This document shows, piece by piece, positions 1-10,275 of a DNA stretch of 64,000 nt. The translations under genes were made by a program, and so were the position numbers. The notes beneath the pieces are model-generated. The model had not been told where the DNA came from. It saw only the letters and a list, made by a program, of their open reading frames with translations, and ran no database searches. The stretch comes from Meandrina meandrites (Eukaryota; Cnidaria; Anthozoa; Scleractinia; Meandrinidae). Position 1 is the stretch's first letter; each line of letters begins with the position of its first letter. Where the stretch lies: contig OY855916.1 in NCBI GenBank assembly GCA_963693305.1, forward strand, positions 3,609,001 to 3,673,000, given 5' to 3'.

Positions 1-1673
1 GATCATTTATCGTTGATAAAGCTGAGCTGGTAATTTCACAACTAGAATAAAACAAACTTTTTTGTTGTTGCATGCTTCATGAAAAATGGCGTAAAATATT
101 GAGTTAAATTTTTAAACCTTTTTGATCTGCTACAAAATTATAAGCAAGTCTTATCCAGTGTTTTCGGAAAAGCCGGCACTTCAGACATCATGGATCAGCT
201 TACCTTAGCTCATTAGCCGGGGCAAATGTAGAAACGAAAAATAATTTCGTAATATTTAGCGCTTTGTGATTTTACAACAAGACGTTTTTACAGAATAAAC
301 GTTTACAAAGAAAACGTCTTACGGAATACCTGACGCGTATTGCACAAGTTACAATGGCTTTTAACTACATTAAAAATAGCTGAAGAGATAAGCGTGTATT
401 TTTCCAGTTTCTTTAGTGTTGAAAATGAAACTTGACTCCGAGACTTCAACAGAGCAACAAAACAAAAGTGATAGGCTTTTGTCGTCCAGGCTCAATGCGG
501 TTTCATTTGTTTCATTTCCCTAATCCTCTAAGTCGAGTTTCAATTTTAATACATGGGAAATTGCCTATTGAAGTTCGACAGTAGACATGGATTAATCTTC
601 GCATTAATTGAAAGGCGAACAATAAAATATCTTTACTGACTATTATGAAAGTTTCTTAATGTTGGTTATGAGAATTTAGCGACGAATCAAGACAACATTT
701 CCAGCCTTCAGTCTTTCTATCACTTGTTTGACATTCATTCACTGCGGTTTTTTAACTTTAGATACTGGTCAAGTAGCGAAAATCGACTGACACTGCCGGA
801 AAGAGCACCTTAAAATTAATAAACTGGCAAAAATTTGAGAGCCATATCTTGTAAAATTGCGAAATTGTGATTCTACAAAGCCTGGAATATTTTTAGACGC
901 TTGCACTGATCCCCACAGAGCGTCTGTAGAATTTTCCCGGTTTTGAGGGTCTGTACACGTCTGCAAAGATATAACTTTGCGATTTTCTATAACAAGACTC
1001 ACAAACTTGGCAGGATCAAACGGTGAAAAGAACCTAAAATAGTAAAAACGAAACCACAAGCCCGCAAAATAAACTATAGCTTGCGAAAATAACGCGGTCA
1101 CAATGAGCCAAGAATGGTTCTGTTAGAATTGTGTCATCTACCACGGCCGTATGTCATCAAATACAATATTGGCAAACAAAACGGATCATCAAAAACAGCT
1201 AATATATTTTGATAACACAAGAAAAAGGTTCTGCTTCGGTGTTGACAGAATCGGGCCGTGTATCGGCGACAACAATGGTTTATTGTTGGAAAACCTCCAG
1301 TTTTTCATTTGATCTTAGGACTTTGTTTGTATTTCCTGAACAAAAGATTAGAAAGTGAAAGAGCCATTGTTCTTTTTAAAAATACACTTTACATATGCAT
1401 ACATAAAAGCGATTCTGATGATGTCAGGGCTCAAAAGAGAAGTTGCCCACGTCGGAATGTTTGCATATTTTTGTGGCAAATTTTACTTCAAAATCATCGA
1501 GAAAACGAGAAATAAACAGCACAATTTAAGCACAGAAAATCGAAGACTTTTCTGTTTAGCATTACAGAATCCGTTCAATTGCTTATGTCTATCGAACCTA
1601 TCTCGGCAAATCTGTGTAAAGGACCTAAAAATCGGCGAGAATTGATTTTTGATTCTAAACGGAAAAAATGTTT
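1..1673. other. Intergenic, no gene recognised
   Basis: AT-rich single-copy-looking DNA. Short open frames on both strands (for example 769-1101 and 1258-1515) have no recognisable domain and no splice context linking them. I see no clear repeat or RNA gene. Confidence 0.5.
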
Positions 1674-2556
1674 ATAATTAAACCAATGATCAATGATTCG
1701 GAAAATTAAGTCACACGTGATCTATCGGACCCCAAATCAATTGCTTAAAAAAGCCGAGCATTCTTCAATGTTTTAATTTCTCGAGCGCTTGTGAAGGTCA
1801 GCGTTGTGGTAAAGATTAACAAAACTTTGTCGTACCCTTGCTAGAATTTTCCGAAGACGTGGTAAGTAATGCATTTGTTAGCTGTGTTCATAATTCGTTT
1901 AATGCGCAAATTGGCGTTGTTTATTGCAAGTCTGTGATACTGGAATTCTTTTAGGCGAATATTCGCAACTAAATTTCGGCCGAGTTGTGCGTGGAATTTT
2001 TCCATTGCTAGCCGCCAAGCCGCAGCTCCGTCAGTCCCCTCAAAGATTCGAGAAACACTGATTTTTTTTCCCGTGCTAAATACTGTCTTTCTGCAAGTGT
2101 TTTCATCAAGAATTAAAACCATTTCAGTTTACTAAGTAGTTGTAGGCTGTTTTAGTTATATTGAGCTCACGTGCTCGGCTTGAAGTAAAGAAACCAGCTC
2201 GTTCGTAAAAGTCTTTTCACAGAGCTGCCGTGTAGAGTTCGTCAGCTCACGTTATAAACGTTTTCTCCATTTAATGTTGAAACAACAATGTTTTTGACCT
2301 CACAAAAACTTGTTCGCTTTTTTTTTTTGGCTAGACACGATATTATTCTGACAGCTGTCTGCAATCACGAGGCCGAAAGCTTGCAACCAAGACTTTGAAC
2401 TTTTAATCATTTTTGGCTGAAAGTAATCCTGCGCAACTTTTTGCCTTGTGGAATACTGTTTAATGGAAGGTCGTTACATCTTGAAAACTTCCTTCATTAC
2501 GAGCGCTAAATATCTTTTTGTAGGAACATTGCACTCAAATTGAATACGTATAGGTA

Positions 2557-3033
2557 AAATAAATAAAATAAAATAAAATAAATCATTTTATTTTAGTGTC
2601 AATGTATCTAGCACGGCTGTACTAATTGAGGAAACTGTAAATAGTGAAACAAATATTATAAATCAGAAACTTGTTAAAAATCCAACTGGCAGGAGGCTGA
2701 CCAGTTGGCTATATACAAAGCGTGGAGGAGTTGAATTCGGGACCACCGAACACTTATCCATCTGAAGGTGTTATGTGATCTTCGCAGTGAATTTCCAATT
2801 TAAGCAAGTGGAATAAAGAAGCCTGAAAAAAATCAGGGCTTCAACGGGATAATAAATTGGAAATTCACTGCGAAGATCACATATCACCTTCATATATATC
2901 CGCAGTTCACATATGAATCATTTCATATACATTACATCACAAATCCATCTAGTGGTAGGGAGGAGGATTTGAAACCGGGACCTCCGGATTACAAGTCCAG
3001 CGCCCTAACCACTGACTGGACCACGCTGCCTCC
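2557..3033 (-). mobile_element. tRNA-derived SINE with nested foldback element
   Basis: The minus strand starting at 3033 reads as a tRNA-like head (GAGGCAGCGTGGTCC, then GGTCCCGGTTTCAAATCC as a B box). The other end (2557-2584) is an (AAAAT)n tail. The block is missing from repeat copies B and C, where the flanks join directly as ATAGGTAATCACATGATTT. A hairpin element (2764-2891) lies inside. I infer a SINE insertion later hit by a MITE. Confidence 0.6.
2764..2891. mobile_element. Foldback MITE-like hairpin
   Basis: Arms 2764-2802 and 2853-2891 are 39 bases each and match with one mismatch. The 50-base loop contains a smaller imperfect hairpin (GCCTGA ... TCAGGGC). Confidence 0.75.
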
Positions 3034-3600
3034 ACATGATTTCGAGTGCAATTTGGGATAAATCAGCACGAGTAAATTTTTCAAAAGCTAACCAAATTGC
3101 ACGAGCCCGTAGGGCGAGTGCAATTTGTAGTCTTTGAAAAATTTACGAATAAACCAATGATCAGTGATTCGGAAAATTAAGTCACACGTGATCGATCGGA
3201 CCCCGAATCAATAGCATAAAAACAAAGCCAAGGTCAACACCGCCCTCCAGTCCCGTCCGCAAAGTTCGACCGCTTTAAGAATTAGTTAGTCTTCCATTTT
3301 GTTGTAGGTGTGACGTGGCGCACAAGGTTTCGTTTGTTCGCTTTTTGATTTGGCCTGCGCGAATTAGAACTGGTGGCGCTGAACCCGAATAAAGTTCTGG
3401 TGCAGTTACTTGTATTGGTACTGCTCGACGTCGTTGGCTGCTGTATTTTCCCCCGAAATGCTGCATTCAAAAACATGTTTTCTCCTAAGTCTTCAATGGT
3501 TGAGTCTTAAATAAATTTCCCATTTTTATAGCGCCAAACAAACAACATTCTTTGTTATTTTTCCTCATGGCACGTGGACTTTGCAGGTAAAAATCACAAC

Positions 3601-3721
3601 AAAGAAATTTGAAAAAACTCTTTTAAGTGTCAAAAAACTGGAATTTTACAGACGTTTCGGGCTTAGCCCTTCTTCAGTGCATGTTGTAGTCTGAAATGCC
3701 AATGAAAAAAAAAATCACAAC
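3601..3721. mobile_element. Small retroposed element with hammerhead-like core
   Basis: The 121-base insertion is flanked by direct repeats AAAATCACAAC (3590-3600 and 3711-3721), with an A-run before the right copy. The matching empty site is in repeat copy C near 6730-6745. On the minus strand 3649-3694 reads CAGAC, then CTGAAGA, a GGGC/GCCC hairpin, GAAAC, then GTCTG. That resembles the CUGANGA and GAAA core of hammerhead ribozymes found in Penelope-like elements and retrozymes. Base 10.1 is not ideally paired, so activity is doubtful. Confidence 0.6.
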
Positions 3722-4904
3722 ATACCACCGAGAAGCAAGATGGCGATAAATATCCGTAATGTTTTAGCCTAGAGCTGTTCTAATTCTCTCATCTAAGGAT
3801 GATGATCGTTGATGATCGTTGGGCATAACATTGAAATGATCCATTCATAGCGTTGTTGTTTATAAAATTTTAAAAACCAATGCTTCTTTTCATCCTGAGG
3901 GTTGCCAAACCCGAGAAAAGTGAGAAATGCACGAGCCTCGGCGTTTTCTAACCTTGATGATGAATACGAGGAAGCACGAGTTTTTAACATGGTTACGGCA
4001 ATCTGGCATAATCAATGGCATTTTCACGTTAATCGATCGGTTTTTTTTGCGATATAAAATGTTTTCGTGTTTTTTAAACGTTGTTGATCAAGCTAGGCTC
4101 GACTTAGATTGGCGTCCTTTTCCAGTTCACGTCTGCTTGGTGCACATTCAAGCAATTTTCCTCGTTGAACGGATGCTTTACTACGGAAAAATCTACTATC
4201 CGGTTTTGGCCACGTAAACTGAGCTTTCTTTTTCCGTGTGGTCAAATCGGAGTATAGGTACAAAAAGAAGTTGGCCATTGGTATTTTTAATCGTTTGCCA
4301 GCAGCGTGCGAAACAAAATTGATGTTCTCTAATCGGAATGCGTTCGCGGTTCAAACAATTCACTATCCAAGAAATCCAGCTGAGGAAAACGATAGCGGTT
4401 GCTTACAATGTCGATACTCTCTGGTCGATACTAGTTTGTTCCGAATGAAGGACATTTGACTGAAGGCCGTTATATGAAACAATTTTATGTAATTTGATGA
4501 TTTCAATGTCAGATAGTGAATGATCAAGTTGCTTTTAATGTGTATCTTGCTTGGATTTGTGTGCCCAACTCGAATACATAGAAAAACTACACTGTACTAG
4601 TCACGACCAGTGCTTTAGGTATTCGATCCACACCGCCAGCGATCTTCCTCTGGGTTTTCATTGTGTATCAAAAAGCAAAGTTCACGTAGTAAACACTTTT
4701 CCCCAATGGTTAATAGTCGCATGTATAAATAATTTGAGAATACAGTCTGGCCAACTTCTTACAGCTACGTCTCGTTACAGAACAAAAGCGCGAGTGGCTT
4801 TGAATTAAAAACAAAGTTATCATAATTGAGTCCAACTCACAGAGATTCAATTAGTGCGGAAAATAGGTGCGAAATTCCGCGAATTCCGCTAGGAAAATCC
4901 CTAG

Positions 4905-6250
4905 TTATATTGAGCTCACGTGCTCGGCTTCAAGTAAAGAAACCAGCGTCTTCGTAAAGTCTTTTCACAGAGCTCCCGTGTAGAGTTCGTCAGCTCACGT
5001 TATAAACGTTTTCTCCATTTAATGTTGTAACAACAATGTTTTTGACATCACAGACTGTTTTTCTTTTTGGCTAGACACGATATTATTCAGCTGTCTGCAA
5101 TCACGAGGCCGAAAGCTTGCAACTAAGACTTTGAACTTTTAATCATGTTTGGCTGAAAGCAATCCTGCGCAACTTTTTGCCTTGTGGAATACTCTTTAAT
5201 GGAAGATCGTTATATCTTGAAAACTTCCTTCATTACGAGCGCTAAATATCTTTTTGTAGGAACATTGCACTCAAATTGAATAAGTATAGGTAATCACATG
5301 ATTTCGAGTGCAATTTGTGATAAATCAGCACGAGTAAATTGTTCAAAGGCTAACCAAATTGCACGAGCCCTTAGGGCGAATGCAATTTGTAGTTTTTGAA
5401 AAATTTACGAATAAACCAATGAACAGTGATTCGGAAAATTAATTAAGTCACACGTGATCGATCAGACCACGAATCAATAGCATTAAAAAGCCAAGCATTC
5501 TTCAATGTTTTTTTTCACGAGCGCTTTTGAAGGTCAGCGTAGCGGTGAAGATTGACAAAACTTTGTCGAACCCTTGCTAAATTTTCCGAAGGCGTGGTAA
5601 GTAATGCATTTGTTAGCTGTGTTCATAATTCGTTTAATGCGCAAATTGGCGTTGTTTATTGCAAGTCTGTGATACTGGAATTCTTTTAGGCGAATTTTAA
5701 TATTCGCAAATTTCGGCCGAGTTGTGCGTGGAATTTTTCCATTGTTAGCCGCCAAGCCGCAGCTCCGTCTTCACCGCTGTCAAACGTCTGAGGCTGTTTT
5801 TGTCTTCTTATTTCGAGAAAAATCATTCATGTTAAGGTGGAAACACCAGTAAGGATATTTAAAATAGCTGCTGAGTGCAAATATATTTTTAGTTCTCTCA
5901 AACGAGATTCTTAACTTCTTAACACCCGAACAAAATTGCTTCGACAATGGCGCCGACAGTCCGTATTTCGCCGTATTCAAACGCTTAGAACTTTTTTAGT
6001 AAAAGTCCAAAAAATTTAGTAAATCAGGAGAATACTTTTTAAGTATCAAACTTTGAACAGTGAAATGAAACCTTATCTTTGAGGTAGTTTTCTTGTTTTT
6101 TATGTTTTACCGCGGTGAAAGCTCCGTCAGTACCCTCAAAGATTCGAGAAACACTGATTTGTTTCCTGTGCTAAATACTGTCTTCCTGCAAGTGTTTTCA
6201 TCAAGAATTAAAACCATTTCAGTTAACTAAGTAGATGTAGGCTGTCTTAG
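4905..6250. repeat. Composite local repeat, copy B (blocks Y-X)
   Basis: Block Y is followed by block X here, the reverse of the order in copy A, so the array was rearranged or truncated after duplication. Block X is interrupted at 5770-6119 by a short inverted-repeat element absent from copy A. Confidence 0.72.
5770..6119. mobile_element. 350-bp terminal-inverted-repeat element with 9-bp target duplication
   Basis: The insert begins TTCACCGC and ends GCGGTGAA. It is flanked by the 9-base direct repeat AGCTCCGTC (5761-5769 and 6120-6128). Copy A of the host repeat (about 2022-2034) has a single uninterrupted AGCTCCGTC, so the empty site is in the same window. A 9-base target duplication is typical of Mutator-like elements, but the inverted repeat is short. 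A short minus-strand open frame (5780-5980) is unrecognised. Confidence 0.75.
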
Positions 6251-6529
6251 GGTTTTCGGATTTAGCGGAAGAGCCGCGGAATTGGAATATGCCGATTTCA
6301 ACTGAAATCAATTACTGGACGCGAAAATCATTTAACCTACTAGTTATGAGTAAATAAGTTGTTTATGCCCTTTTATGGCACTTTCTTTAGGGCTAGCTTT
6401 TGAGCCACGATGAACTGCACTTTACGAACTCTTCTGCAGCACTATTTTTTTTTTTATTCTAACTGCATGGTATACTTTTGTTAACTCTCCCCATCTTTGC
6501 TCAGTACATCCCAGTTTCTTTTTAGAAAG

Positions 6530-7200
6530 GTCAACACCGCCATCCAGTCCCGTCCGCAAAGTTCGACTGCTATATTTTCCCCCCAAATGCTGCATTCAAA
6601 AAGATGTTTTCTCCGAAGTCTTCCATGGTTGAGTCGAGTGTGTAAGAAACTGAAATAAATTTCCCGTTTTTATAGCGCCAAGCAAACAACATTCTTTCCA
6701 TTTTTCCTCATGGCGCGTGGACTTTGCAGGTAAAAATCACAACATACCACCGAGAAGCAAGATGACGATAAATATCCGTAATGTTTTAGCCTAGAGTTGT
6801 TCTAATTCTCTCATCTAAGGATGATGATCGTTGATGATCTCCATTTAATGCTGTAACAACAATGTTTTTGACATCACAGACTGTTTTTCTTTTTGGCTAG
6901 ACACGATATTATTCAGCTGTCTGCAATCACGAGGCCGAAAGCTTGCAACCAAGACTTTGAACTTTTAATCATTTTTGGCTGAAAGCAATCCTGCGCAACT
7001 TTTTGCCTTGTGGAATACTCTTTAATGGAAGGTCGTTATATCTTGAAAACTTCCTTTATTGCGAGCGCTAAATATCTTTTTGTAGGAACATTGCACTCAA
7101 ATTGAATAAGTATAGGTAATCACATGATTTCGAGTAAAAATTGCACGAGCCCATAGGGTCGACGTAGGGCGAGTGCAATTTGTAGCCTTTGAAAAATTTA
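6530..7200. repeat. Composite local repeat, copy C (blocks Z-Y)
   Basis: Part of block Z (matching about 3231-3270, 3435-3600 and 3722-3820) joins directly to part of block Y (matching about 2270-2556 and 3034-3130). It lacks the 121-base insertion found in copy A at 3601-3721 and preserves that empty site near 6730-6745. Confidence 0.72.
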
Positions 7201-8496
7201 CGAGTGCTGATTTATCCCAAACTGCACGAGAAAAATCGTGTGATTACTTGTTAATAATACACATACAAAAATTTATCTGGAAGTGGATAACAAACAAGGT
7301 GTGTTCGGTCGCTTACCTTTCCGAATCGTTGTCAGAACATTACGGAGTTGCCAAGCTTTGGAAATCCAAATACTGCTACGGAATTTTAAAGCTCTCTGTC
7401 ATGCATAATCAGGTGCTTTTATCCTCATTCATTTACATGGGAATGAGGTGAAATGCGCGACTTCAATTCAGGCTTGTAAGCTTCCTCCTTTAGGAACTGT
7501 CGCAAAAGAAAATCCTCGATTGGTAGCCTTCAGTAGTTTCGTAGAGCCTCTTTTGTGCTGCACAAACGTCCAGTTGCTAGTATATTAGTTTATACACTGA
7601 TAATTTTCGTTAAATCGGTCTAACTTTGCGTTAATTGATGTTTTTGCCTCCGACAGCGGCCGCCATTTTGTTTGGCGCACTTTCCCGGCTTTCCTGTCAA
7701 TCAACTTAATTTCAACTTTCTGCACGGAATTTCACTTTTTGCACTCAATTTCAACTTTCTGCACTGTTTGGGATTAATTGACGTGCTCTCAGCCAATGAG
7801 CTTGCTGAAATTTTTGTTTGTGTATCATCCGGAAAAAACTTGTGACTCTCATAAGATTTAGCCGCCATACAGCAAATACTGCATCTATTGTTTTAGAATC
7901 TATTCCACGTGCACTGCTAAATCTAACAGTTTGTTTGTCACGTGAAACCAAGTCTTAAGGTTAATTACGAACGGACCTAAAAGACTAATTGTCTTCATAC
8001 TTTGTAACACTGTTATAAAACTACAACAGGACGGACAGGTATAATTGTGCTTTTCTTAGTAAAAACTAATGATAAAACCTTAGCTGGTGAAACCTTAGAA
8101 TGCAAGGGACTGAAATTGCTTCGTTTTTGTGTGGCTTACACGAATTGTGTAGCCACACTATGGTACCATTGGATTTGTTTATTTATCTATTCACTTGGAT
8201 TTCTCCACGAGATACGAGAGTCAAGCGCCCGTCACGTGGGCTTGCGAGAGAGCCTGGGTACAAGTTTGTGAGCACAACAAATTCCGCCATTTTGGTTGTT
8301 AATGTGTGCATTCTTTTTCACGAGGTAGTTCTTCTCATACAAGACAACACATCTGGACCCGGCTTGTGTTATAGGTACAGATTGTACAAGAGCTTTTACG
8401 ATCTCAAAAGACAGCATTTAACTGCTTGAATCTTCGGTCAGGTTTGTCGCTTAAAACATTCGTGTTACTTCGGCTTTTGTGCTCCTGTATACCTGT
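7201..8496. other. Intergenic, small local repeat only
   Basis: No gene recognised. At about 7709-7764 the phrase AATTTCAACTTTCTGCAC recurs two to three times. Open frames such as 8047-8271 and 8100-8429 overlap each other in different frames and show no known domain. Confidence 0.45.
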
Positions 8497-8955
8497 GTTA
8501 TCATGTTAGCGATTGGACTCTAAGCCAATCGTTAGTTTATGTTGAAGAATATTTTGGAAATTCGGATTATTTCAACTTTTGAATTGTGCTGTTATTATGT
8601 TAGCGATTCAACTCTAAGCCAATCGTTGGTTTGTTATGTTGACAAACACTGAAGAACATTTTGGAAACTTGAATCATTTGAACTTTTGTCAGTGTTTTGC
8701 GCTGTTATTATATAGCGATTGAACTCTAAACCAATCGTTAGTCTGGTTTGTTGAGAAACACTGAAGAACATAATTTTTGGAAATTCGGATTATTTCAACT
8801 TTTCTGCTGTTGTTATGTTGGCGATTGAACTCTAGGTCAATTGTTAAATTGTTTTCTTGATCGAGGAACACTAAAAAACATAATTTTTGGAAAATCGGAT
8901 TATTGTCTTACTGTTATGGTAGCGATTAAACTCTAAACCAATCATTAAAATATTT
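8497..8955. repeat. Minisatellite, five units of ~94-113 bp
   Basis: Units begin GTTATnATGTTAGCGATT at 8497, 8591, 8704, 8812 and 8913. Each carries ACTCTAAGCCAATCGTTAG and, except the last, TTTTGGAAATTCGGATTATT, with substitutions and small length changes. It is non-coding. Confidence 0.85.
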
Positions 8956-10092
8956 ATGACACAATGTATTATTTTGTCATTGTTGTCATTCACTGATAGT
9001 CTGGCTGCATACTCTTGCAACAACAGTGAGACAAAATTTAATTCCCTGCCCAGAATAACTTACTGGTGTCTATAGTGCCCTTTCATGCGGAAAGAAATAA
9101 TTCAAGATGCTTCCTTCATGAAAATTTAGACCTTGGAAGCCTGCAATTTTATCTGCCATTCCTCGCAGATATGTTCTCTTCCTCAGAGCCCACGGTCCTT
9201 CTGGTCTGTTTGCGTCTCTTGGCTCGGAACTGCGGGATGGTCAGCTCTTGGGTCCAGAATGTACACAATACGCAAAGAAAGGCTGATTTGATTTGCCTCA
9301 GAAAAGCTCAGACAATAAAATTTACATTTTAAAACAATAAAGTCACTTGTTATCCTATCTCCTATTTAGCCAAAGTAGTGAGGGACTGATACAACTGACT
9401 GATACATTTGAACCAAGTGACTTGTTGTTTTGTCTCCTTCGCCTTAGTCTAGCTGGTGGGCAAGTAGTAAATTTCAACAGATTGAGTAATAACACATAAT
9501 TTACTGTAACATTTTTACATACTTTCCAGGCACACTTTTTTTGCTGGTAACCATTTGTGCAATTGTCAATAGAGGCAATGTGCAAGAATTTCAACATGGA
9601 AAAGTGTTCATCTTTGGAGAGATATTGTCACTCCATACTTTCCCTCTGAGCGAAATATCCAGACATTTACTTCTTACAATGTTCTGAATTAACTTTCAAG
9701 TTTATGTTGTCATCAATTTAATCCAAATGTTACAATTGACCCATAACCACCTACTTTCTCTTCAGTTTAACTTCTGTCAAAATGCTACAAGTGGACTCGT
9801 AAGCCACACATGTACGCATTGCGGACCTATTTTTTTGCTTGTATTCAGCAAACAAACACAAACAAGGAGGAAACTCAAAAATGAGAAAATTACGCCCAAC
9901 ATTTCAAACATCTGTTCTTTTTTTAGCTTGATGTTATTTATTTTTCTCAACGTTTTTTTTATTTTTGTATTGCGGGGGTTTGATCAATATATAACCGTTG
10001 AAATGTTTGGAATCTGGCAAAAACTGGACTGCCCATACTTCAAATATTTAGCCTCTCGACTCCAACAAACTTTGAAGGCCTTCAAGTTCTAT
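8956..10092. other. Intergenic, no gene recognised
   Basis: Open frames at 9066-9332 and 9727-10095 are unrecognised and lack plausible splice partners. No repeat stands out. Confidence 0.45.
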
Positions 10093-10275
10093 TAAAGTAT
10101 TTTAATACTTTAAAACTTAAAAGTAATAATACTTTAGAACTTAAAAGTTAATACTTAGAACTTAATACTTTTAGAACTTAATACTTTTAAAGTTGAATAT
10201 TGCCTCTGATAGAATATAGAAAATATTCAAGTAACTTAGAATTTAATACTTTAGAACTTAAAAGTTCTTATGCTA
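10093..10275. repeat. Short degenerate tandem repeat (AATACTTTTAGAACTTA)n
   Basis: About ten imperfect copies of a 12-20 base AT-rich word (TACTTT, AGAACTTA) run through this stretch. Confidence 0.7.

Larger units (their letters stand above)
1674..3820. repeat. Composite local repeat, copy A (blocks X-Y-Z)
   Basis: Three blocks recur in this window. Block X (1674-2154) matches 5411-5769 plus 6120-6250. Block Y (2155-3130, minus the insertion at about 2557-3033) matches 4905-5410 and 6839-7200. Block Z (3131-3820) matches about 6530-6838. Identity looks like 85-95 percent by eye, with different insertions and deletions in each copy. No transposase or reverse transcriptase is visible. It may be an old non-autonomous mobile element or a segmental duplication. 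Confidence 0.75.

Noticed and set aside
1841..2122. Minus-strand open frame sharing AINNANLRIKRIMNTANKCI with one at 5534-5755
   Set aside because: The similarity is explained by duplication of block X. The frames diverge at both ends, no known domain is seen, and there is no evidence of coding selection.
3275..3476. Two overlapping minus-strand frames
   Set aside because: They lie in a part of block Z deleted from copy C, overlap in different frames and show no domain.
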